From Planctomycetota bacterium (lineage in GTDB: Bacteria > Planctomycetota > UBA1135 > GCA-002686595), in the NCBI GenBank assembly GCA_029212955.1, contig JARGOW010000191.1:1-7173 (forward strand): a stretch of 7,173 bases of DNA. The letters are read 5' to 3'. A program made the translations under genes and the position numbers. Below the pieces are notes generated by a model, which worked only from the letters and a program-made list of their open reading frames with translations, was not told where the DNA came from and made no database searches. Below, piece by piece: positions 1-5,922 of the stretch (position 1 is the first letter of the stretch; each line of letters starts with the position of its first letter).

Positions 1-434
1 AGCCATCCGAGGTCAAGAGCGTGGTTTCCGGCGCCGAATTGCTCGAACTGCAAAACGTGGTGCGCGAGATCCCCGTGGCCGATGAAGTCCTAAACATGGC
101 CGTTGAATTGACACGCAGCACCCGGGTGCGCGCTGGAGACGCCGCCGCATCCGTGCGCGAGTTTGTGACCTGGGGCGCCGGACCGCGAGCGGGCCAGTTC
201 CTGCTGCTGGGTGCCAAGGCCCACGCCGCCATCCACGGCCGCGATTACGTGGCCAGCGAAGACATCCACGCCGTGGCACACCCGGTCCTGCGCCACCGTA
301 TCGTGACCAACTTCAGCGCACAGGCGGAAGGCGTCACATCGGATGCCATCGTGAGTCGTTTGCTCGAGGGTTCCGCCGTGGGTGGATCCGTAGGCTCGGG
401 TTTGCCCGGCCTTTCCGGCCTGGGCCAAGGTTGA
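1..434 (+). CDS. MoxR-family AAA+ ATPase, C-terminal part (5' end outside window)
   Basis: This is the last 143 codons of a gene that begins upstream; the reading frame is open from base 3. The part seen is the helical lid domain of a MoxR ATPase: an ELLELQ helix, the IPVADEVL segment, then the family signature GAGPRAGQFLLLGAKAHA followed by GRDYVASEDIHAVAHPVLRHR. The Walker A and B motifs would lie upstream and cannot be checked. MoxR proteins are hexameric AAA+ ATPases that act as chaperones, usually with VWA-domain partners encoded next door, which is exactly what follows here. After the lid there is a tail of about 20 residues rich in Gly, Ser and Leu (about 368-431), longer and more repetitive than usual for the family. 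The GTG at 21 lies inside the conserved domain and is an internal Val codon, not the start. The stop is 11 bases before the next gene, so the two are probably co-transcribed. Confidence 0.93.
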   Translation, partial: PSEVKSVVSGAELLELQNVVREIPVADEVLNMAVELTRSTRVRAGDAAASVREFVTWGAGPRAGQFLLLGAKAHAAIHGRDYVASEDIHAVAHPVLRHRIVTNFSAQAEGVTSDAIVSRLLEGSAVGGSVGSGLPGLSGLGQG

Positions 435-445
435 TTTCTTAACCT

Positions 446-1354
446 GTGGCAAATCACAAAGACGTGATCGACCCGGCGGTTTTGGACCGCCTTAACGACC
501 TCTCGCTGGTGGCCCGGCGGGTGGTCGAAGGTTACATGGCGGGGCATCACACCTCGCCTCACAAGGGCAGTTCCATCGAGTTTGCCCAGCACCGCGCCTA
601 CGCGCCTGGGGACGAATTGCGCCGGGTGGACTGGAAGGTCTTCGCCCGCACCGAGCGCTTGATGGTCAAGGAATATGTGGAGGAGACAAGCTTGTCCCTC
701 AACATTCTGGTGGACACCTCCGAGTCCATGGCCTTCCAATCGGGTCAGCGCAGCAAGCTCCAATACGCACGCTGGTGCGCGGCTGCACTCAGCCATTTGG
801 TGCTTCGGCAGCGGGACCAGGTGGGTTTGGTGCTGTTCGATGAAACCCACAGCACCAAGGTTCCGCCGGCCAACGGCGCGCCCCAGGAGGCGGCCATCCT
901 CACGGCCCTGGCCGCCGCCGAACCTTCGGGTCAAACCAAGGTGGGCGAGGTATTGCAATGGTTGGGCGGTCGCTTGCGCCGCCGGGGCATCACGGCGATT
1001 TTCTCGGACTTCTTCGAGGATCCCGACCTGATAATGGAGGGCATCAAACGGCTGCTCTATGGCGGCCACGAGCCCATACTATTCCAGATTCTCGATCCCC
1101 AGGAGCTGCTTTTCGACTTCGATGGCTTGCTGCGCTTGGACGGGCTGGAAAACAGCGGCGTGCGCAAAATCGATCCGCGCTCCCTGCGCGAGGCCTACCG
1201 CGAAGAGATCAACAAACACAACTTGAAATTGGCCCGGGCCGCGCGCGCTCTCTCGGTCGACTTCGTACCCATCCGAACCGATCAACCCCTGGACGCCGTG
1301 CTTTCCACCTACCTGGCGACCCGTAGCGCTGGAACCCGCGGGGGAGGCATCTAA
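446..1354 (+). CDS. DUF58 domain protein (VWA-like fold), MoxR partner
   Basis: A 302-residue protein without signal peptide or membrane segment, so probably cytoplasmic. Residues 40-80 carry the DUF58 hallmark: KGSSIEFAQHRAYAPGDELR, then VDWKVFART and KEYVEE. A VWA-type fold follows, with a complete-looking MIDAS metal site: D90-x-S92-x-S94 in LVDTSESM, T164 in GQTKVGEVL, and D188 in IFSDFFED. DUF58 proteins are almost always encoded beside MoxR ATPases and are thought to be partners or adaptors; their biochemical activity is poorly defined. The start is GTG. A TAA in the same frame at 440-442 rules out any earlier start, and the DUF58 core begins soon after, so 446 is well supported although no good Shine-Dalgarno sequence precedes it (only AAGG about 16 bases upstream). 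Translation may depend on coupling to the MoxR gene, which ends at 434. The length is normal for the compact soluble DUF58 subgroup. Confidence 0.94.
   Translation: MANHKDVIDPAVLDRLNDLSLVARRVVEGYMAGHHTSPHKGSSIEFAQHRAYAPGDELRRVDWKVFARTERLMVKEYVEETSLSLNILVDTSESMAFQSGQRSKLQYARWCAAALSHLVLRQRDQVGLVLFDETHSTKVPPANGAPQEAAILTALAAAEPSGQTKVGEVLQWLGGRLRRRGITAIFSDFFEDPDLIMEGIKRLLYGGHEPILFQILDPQELLFDFDGLLRLDGLENSGVRKIDPRSLREAYREEINKHNLKLARAARALSVDFVPIRTDQPLDAVLSTYLATRSAGTRGGGI
1343..1347 (+). promoter_or_regulatory. Ribosome binding site of the BatA-type membrane protein gene
   Basis: GGAGG lies within the last codons of the DUF58 gene, nine bases before the ATG at 1357. It fixes that ATG as the start and indicates that translation of the membrane protein gene is tied to the gene before it. 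Confidence 0.75.
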
Positions 1355-1356
1355 AC

Positions 1357-3537
1357 ATGCAAGGATTCGTCCATCCCGCTTTGGCCTTCGGCGCCTTGCT
1401 CGCAGTGGTGCCCCTCATCATCCATCTGCTCAATCGCAGACGGCACAAGCCCCTGGCCTGGGGCGCCATGCGATTTGTGGAGGCCGCTTACAAGCGCACC
1501 CACCGTCGCATGCAGATGGAAAACCTGCTGCTACTCTTGCTGCGCATGGGCGCGGTGGCGGCTTTGGCCTTTGCGGTAGCACGCCCCTTCGCCAACCGCG
1601 GCGCACTGGGTTCGCTGACTGAGGCCAGTCGCGACCTGGTGCTCATGGTCGACGCCTCCGCTTCGACCGGATACCGGGCCGATATCGAGACGACCTTTGA
1701 CCGCATCGTGCGGCGCGCCGAAGAGGTTGTGGATTCCTTGGAAGAAGGCCGCGACCGCGTGGGAGCGGAGCCGCGCTTGCTTTCCTGGCCCTCCCCCAGC
1801 CAGGCTAAGAGCGTACTGTCCACCCTCCAGGCCCCCCTGGACGAGTCCTTGAATCTGGACCTGGCCTTTGGCGAATTGCAGCGCTTGATCAAGGATGGGG
1901 AATTGCTCGATGGTCAGGCCACCGAGGTACGCTTGCTCACCGACCTGCAGCGCAACTCCTTTCTGGGCAGCGACGAACTGTCCACCCAACCAGCCTACTT
2001 CGATCGGCTCGACGAGTTGAGCGCGCAGGGTTGGTCCGTTTGGGTGGAGGATCTGGGCGCCGCCTCCAGCACGCCTCCCAACCGAACCGTCTCCGATGTG
2101 CGACTGGAGAATTCCACCAGCGGACTCACCGAGGCCACGGTCACCGTGGTCAATCACTCCAACCTGCCCCAACCCGGGGTGCGCGTCAGCCTGGATTTGA
2201 ATGGCAACCGCCAGCCTAGCCAGCGCTTGGATCTGGAACCCCAGTCCGAGGGCACCGCGGTCTTCCGCTTGGCTCCCCTCAGTCCGGGCACGCATACCCT
2301 GGTGGCGGAAACCGAAGGCGATCGACTCGCTGTCGATGACCGGCGCGCCCACGTGGCACAAATCCCCGCACCCACCCGGGTCCTGCTCGTCAATGGCTCC
2401 CCTTCCAATGACCTGGCCCAGGACGGCGTGGGCTATCTGCGCTTGGCGATCGAAGGCGACGGTTCCGGCGAAGGCTCCAACAACGGTCCATTCCAAGTCC
2501 AAGAGATTCGTGCCGCCAACCTGAGTGCTTCCGATTTGGACATGTCCCAACACGACCTGATCTGGTTGGCAGGCTTGCCCGCTCCCAGCAGCGCCGTGCT
2601 CCAGGACCTGCAACAATTCGTTTTGGACGGCGGGTCGGTGGTCATCTCCGCCGGGCCCCAGGTGGGCGATTTGTCCTCCTGGCGCGAACGCGCCTTCGCT
2701 TCCGATGGGTCGGGTTTGATGCCCGGGGAATGGCTCCATAAGGTCTCCATCGCGCGACAGGGCGACTTCTACCGCATCGCCGATTTCGACGGGGCACACC
2801 CGATCCTTTCGCTCTTTGCCGACGCCAGCCTGCGGCCGCTCTTGATCGGGGTTCCGTTTTCGGACTTCATCGCCATGGCGCCCGAACCCGGCGCCCGGGT
2901 CCTCGCTCACCTGGACGACGAGGAATCCAGTCCCCTGCTGGTGGAGAAATCGTTGGGCCGCGGCCGGGTGCTCGTCTTCAACAGCAGCATCCACGAGGCC
3001 TGGACCCTACTTCCCCGCGCGGGCCGCACCTTCGTCCCTTTCGTTTTCGAATTGCTGACCCACGCGGCCCAATCTGAAATCGAATCGTTGGAATACGAAC
3101 CGGGACGTGAGGTGTTCGTGGAGGTCGAAGGCTTCCCCCGCGCGCCCGAATTGGAGCGTCCCGACAGCTCGCGCCGTCCAATTGAAGGCGATCCCCGTTC
3201 CACGGGCGGAGAGCATTACGTGCTGCCGCCCATCCCATCTTCCGACACTCGCACCATCGGCTTGTACCAAGTTCATTTGCAGGATGCGGCCGGGCAGGCA
3301 TTCGCCGTGGTGCTCGATCCCTCCGAGGGGGACATGTCCCGTCTCTTAGGTTCCGAGTTGGCCGGATTGCACGAGGCCCTGATCTTCGAAAATTCAGGGC
3401 CCCAACGCAGCGACGCCGCGCCCGCCACCCGCCAGGGCGGCGAGATCTGGCGGTTGCTTGCCATGCTTTCCCTCATACTTTTGGTGGGTGAATCCCTTTG
3501 GGCGGCCTACCTCGGCCAACGGAGGCAACGGGTATGA
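1357..3537 (+). CDS. BatA-domain membrane protein with degenerate VWA and amidotransferase-like domain
   Basis: A 726-residue membrane protein. Residues 1-78 are the BatA-type N-terminal double-transmembrane domain: a hydrophobic helix at about 5-25, a very basic loop (NRRRHKPLAWGAMRF, then KRTHRR), and a second helix at about 56-77. A VWA-like domain follows (about 92-232) with DASAS at 99-103 and D196 in LLTDLQ. The Thr expected in the third metal-site loop is not evident (SLNLDLA at 164-170), so the MIDAS looks incomplete. An Ig/CARDB-like beta region spans about 246-335, and a class I glutamine-amidotransferase-like Rossmann fold about 339-570 (RVLLVNGSP, DLIWLAG, FVLDGGSVVISAG, GRGRVLVFNSS). 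The protein has no cysteine at all, so this fold cannot carry the usual catalytic Cys. A second beta region lies at about 577-655 and a final membrane helix at about 698-717. The basic loop between the first two helices suggests that the large middle part is outside the cytoplasm. It is probably a structural or binding component working with MoxR and DUF58; its substrate is unknown. Confidence 0.92.
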   Translation: MQGFVHPALAFGALLAVVPLIIHLLNRRRHKPLAWGAMRFVEAAYKRTHRRMQMENLLLLLLRMGAVAALAFAVARPFANRGALGSLTEASRDLVLMVDASASTGYRADIETTFDRIVRRAEEVVDSLEEGRDRVGAEPRLLSWPSPSQAKSVLSTLQAPLDESLNLDLAFGELQRLIKDGELLDGQATEVRLLTDLQRNSFLGSDELSTQPAYFDRLDELSAQGWSVWVEDLGAASSTPPNRTVSDVRLENSTSGLTEATVTVVNHSNLPQPGVRVSLDLNGNRQPSQRLDLEPQSEGTAVFRLAPLSPGTHTLVAETEGDRLAVDDRRAHVAQIPAPTRVLLVNGSPSNDLAQDGVGYLRLAIEGDGSGEGSNNGPFQVQEIRAANLSASDLDMSQHDLIWLAGLPAPSSAVLQDLQQFVLDGGSVVISAGPQVGDLSSWRERAFASDGSGLMPGEWLHKVSIARQGDFYRIADFDGAHPILSLFADASLRPLLIGVPFSDFIAMAPEPGARVLAHLDDEESSPLLVEKSLGRGRVLVFNSSIHEAWTLLPRAGRTFVPFVFELLTHAAQSEIESLEYEPGREVFVEVEGFPRAPELERPDSSRRPIEGDPRSTGGEHYVLPPIPSSDTRTIGLYQVHLQDAAGQAFAVVLDPSEGDMSRLLGSELAGLHEALIFENSGPQRSDAAPATRQGGEIWRLLAMLSLILLVGESLWAAYLGQRRQRV
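3521..3525 (+). promoter_or_regulatory. Ribosome binding site of the second membrane VWA gene
   Basis: GGAGG sits eight bases before the ATG at 3534, inside the end of the preceding gene. It decides the start in favour of 3534 over the in-frame TTG at 3498, which would lie upstream of this site. Confidence 0.78.
3534..3537 (+). other. ATGA start/stop overlap between the two membrane VWA genes
   Basis: The ATG of the downstream gene and the TGA of the upstream gene share four bases. This is the classic arrangement for translational coupling and suggests that the two proteins are made in linked amounts, as expected for partners in a complex. Confidence 0.85.
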
Positions 3538-5918
3538 AATTCTCCTTCGCCGTGTTGGGCCAGGAAGCGCAAAGCGAATCCTGGCGTTTCTTGGAATTGC
3601 CCGCCTCGTGGGTGCTGGCCATGATCATTTTGCCCCTGGCATTTGGCATCGCCTATTTGGCCTATCGACGGGAGCCGGTGAGCCCGGGCATTCGCGCCAC
3701 CCTGATCACCCTGCGCAGCCTTTCCTTCCTGGCGCTGTTGCTCGTGCTCTTCCGCCCCGTACGCGTGGAATCCCGGGAGAATGTGGAACCCGCTGGGGTC
3801 CTGTTGCTCGTGGATGATTCGGCCAGCATGAAGCGCAAGGACTCCTACAACTCCGATCCGGAATTGCGCCGATCCATGGTCGATTTCGCCGGACAAGCTC
3901 CCGACCAATCCTCGCGGTCCGAGTTGGCTGCCCGCTTCCTCGAAGGGCCTTTCCTCAAGGACCTGGAAGCCAAGGGATACCTCACCCAACAGTTCCGGTT
4001 CTCGGAAGCGCTCTCCCCCATTACGGGTCCCGATTCCCTCACGGCCAATGGGCGCTCCACCCATCTTGGAAGCGCCCTCTCCAGCGCCCTGGCAGGCCAA
4101 CGCAACCGCCACATCACCGATGTGGTCGTGCTCTCCGACGGAAGATTCACCGGCGGCATCGATCCACTCGAAGCCGGACAGGCGGCGCGCGCCGCGGGCG
4201 TGGAGGTTCATACCCTGCTGATCGGAGACCCCACACCTGAAATCAATCTGACCCTGGAGATGCTCGATGTACCCACCGGGGTGCTCCAGGGCGATGAGAT
4301 CTCCCTGCCGGTTCGTATCACGGCCCTGGGCATGGATGATGCGGAATCCGAGGTGCTGCTCGAGGAATTGGGCCCGGAAGGCTCCGGTTTACAGCCCCGG
4401 GCCGTGGACCGCCAGGACGTGCAATTGGATGGTTCCAGCACCCGCGTGGTCATGGTAGCCCCGTCGGCAGGCGTGGTTCCCGACGCGCCGGTTCGCCGTT
4501 TCCGCGTGAGTTTGAGCCCCTTGGAAAAGGAAAGCGTGCTCGATGACAACAGCGTGGAGGTCAGCATCCCTGTGACCTCCGCCAATTTGCGTGTGCTGTA
4601 TGTGGAGGGTTTCCCCCGCTACGAGTACCGCTTCCTGCGCGAGCTGTTGCGCAGCGGAGACGAGCGTATCCAGGCGCAGATTTTCCTGATGTCCGCCACG
4701 CCGGACTTCCCCCAGGATTCTTCCCCTGGAATGGCGAGCCTGGACCGCATCCCCACGGACCGCAAGGAATTGCTCGACAACTACGATGTGATCATCCTGG
4801 GCGACTTGGATCCCTACCGTATCTCTGCGGACCCGGCCCGGGGCGAAGAGTTCGTGGCGAGCCTGCGTGAATTCCTGGAGAAGGGTGGCGGCCTATGCGT
4901 TATCGCCGGTGAATACGAAAACCCTCGCGCCGTGGCAGGTACAGAATTCGCAAGCCTGCTGCCCGTGCTGCTCGACACCACAGGTTCCCACACGCCCAAT
5001 CAGGACACCGAGGTTGCCAAGAACCCGGTGCTCAGCACGCCGGATGCTCCCCACGAAATCCTGCGGCTGCACCCTGATTTGGCCACCAACCAAGCCCTGT
5101 GGGAATCCCCCGAAGGGCTTCCCGGCTTCCTGTGGTTCAGCCCCACCTTGGGAGCCAAACCCGGCAGCCAGGTCTTGCTCTCGCACCCCAAGTTGACCGT
5201 GGGCCCCAACCGGGAACAGGCCCCCATCCTGGTGGCTGGTTACTACCCTTCCGGACGAACCCTGTTCCTTGGAATGGAGTCCACCTGGCGCTGGCGCAAG
5301 CGGTTCCAAAATCGCTATCACCACCGATTCTGGTTGAACTCCTTGCGTTGGTTGGCCCTGGGCCGCTTGCGTAGCGCCGACCGCAAACACCGCATCGATT
5401 CCCTGGAGCCTAGTTACCGGTTGGATGACACCATCGTGGTGGAAGCTCGCATTCTCGATGACGATTATCAACCGAGCGAGCTGCCCACCTTGGAGGTGCA
5501 GTGGCAAGCCCCGGGCAAACAACCCGAGGCTGTGGAGGTTCAGGCGATCGAGGGCGACGCAGGGCGCTACCGCCTGCGCCGCAACGTGGAGCGCGTTGGC
5601 ACCTATCAGGTCTGGATCGAGCAGGACGGGACCCGCATTGCATCCACCGAGTTCGAAGTCATGTTGCCCTCCCAGGAAACCCGAGACCCCAGCCCTGACC
5701 CCGCCACCATGACGGCCCTGGCCCAAATCTCCGGCGGACAGGCCCTTTCGATCACGGCGGGCAGCACCCTGCTCGAGGCCTTCCCCGGCGACCAGGAACG
5801 CCGCCTACCCGTGGCCTCAGAACTGACGGATATCTGGGACCGATTCGCGACCCTACTGGCCGCACTCTTCCTTTTCACCCTGGAGTGGATTCTGCGCAAG
5901 CGCTACGAGTTGATCTAA
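3534..5918 (+). CDS. Membrane VWA protein with amidotransferase-like domain and intact MIDAS
   Basis: A 794-residue membrane protein. Two hydrophobic helices lie at about 25-44 and 56-74, joined by a basic loop (YRREPVSPGIR), so the long middle part is probably outside the cytoplasm. The VWA domain (about 87-232) has all the metal-site residues: D94-x-S96-x-S98 in LLVDDSASM, T176 in GRSTHLGSAL, and D202 in VVLSDGRFTGG. An Ig-like beta region follows at about 236-348, then a class I glutamine-amidotransferase-like fold at about 350-610 (NLRVLYVEGFPRYEYRFLRE, YDVIILGDLDP, FLEKGGGLCVIAGEY, GRTLFLGMESTWRWR). Its only cysteine, C455, lies within the strand LCVIAG and not in a GxCxG nucleophile elbow, so catalysis is unlikely. 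A second beta region (about 617-708) precedes a C-terminal membrane helix (about 768-787) ending in ILRKRYELI, a typical ending for these proteins. The domain order matches the gene before it, apart from that protein's more BatA-like N terminus. Start 3534 was chosen over the TTG at 3498 because of its GGAGG site and the ATGA overlap. Confidence 0.92.
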   Translation: MKFSFAVLGQEAQSESWRFLELPASWVLAMIILPLAFGIAYLAYRREPVSPGIRATLITLRSLSFLALLLVLFRPVRVESRENVEPAGVLLLVDDSASMKRKDSYNSDPELRRSMVDFAGQAPDQSSRSELAARFLEGPFLKDLEAKGYLTQQFRFSEALSPITGPDSLTANGRSTHLGSALSSALAGQRNRHITDVVVLSDGRFTGGIDPLEAGQAARAAGVEVHTLLIGDPTPEINLTLEMLDVPTGVLQGDEISLPVRITALGMDDAESEVLLEELGPEGSGLQPRAVDRQDVQLDGSSTRVVMVAPSAGVVPDAPVRRFRVSLSPLEKESVLDDNSVEVSIPVTSANLRVLYVEGFPRYEYRFLRELLRSGDERIQAQIFLMSATPDFPQDSSPGMASLDRIPTDRKELLDNYDVIILGDLDPYRISADPARGEEFVASLREFLEKGGGLCVIAGEYENPRAVAGTEFASLLPVLLDTTGSHTPNQDTEVAKNPVLSTPDAPHEILRLHPDLATNQALWESPEGLPGFLWFSPTLGAKPGSQVLLSHPKLTVGPNREQAPILVAGYYPSGRTLFLGMESTWRWRKRFQNRYHHRFWLNSLRWLALGRLRSADRKHRIDSLEPSYRLDDTIVVEARILDDDYQPSELPTLEVQWQAPGKQPEAVEVQAIEGDAGRYRLRRNVERVGTYQVWIEQDGTRIASTEFEVMLPSQETRDPSPDPATMTALAQISGGQALSITAGSTLLEAFPGDQERRLPVASELTDIWDRFATLLAALFLFTLEWILRKRYELI

Positions 5919-5922
5919 GCGG

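Noticed and set aside
245..1069. Open frame on the - strand (274 codons) opposite the MoxR and DUF58 genes
   Set aside because: It spans the junction of two clear + strand genes and its translation shows no domain; it is a shadow of the codon bias.
1531..2994. Long open frame on the - strand (487 codons) opposite the BatA-type gene
   Set aside because: It lies wholly opposite a well-supported gene with recognisable domains, has no recognisable motif of its own, and long antisense open frames are expected in GC-rich coding DNA.
3498..3533. TTG at 3498 as an earlier start for the second membrane VWA protein
   Set aside because: It would add 12 residues encoded over the end of the previous gene and its Shine-Dalgarno site. 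ATG 3534 has GGAGG at ideal spacing and a classic ATGA overlap.
38..4777. The 11-base word GAATTGCTCGA at about 38, 1900 and 4767
   Set aside because: In each case it encodes Glu-Leu-Leu-Glu/Asp in frame, and GAA-TTG is a common codon pair throughout the window. This is codon preference, not a regulatory repeat.
4893..5726. Open frame on the - strand (277 codons) opposite the second membrane VWA gene
   Set aside because: It has no recognisable domain and is fully covered by the conserved amidotransferase-like region of the + strand gene.
5919..5922. A possible promoter or terminator between the second membrane VWA gene and the exported protein gene
   Set aside because: The gap is only four bases and no hairpin with a T-run is visible at the end of the upstream gene.
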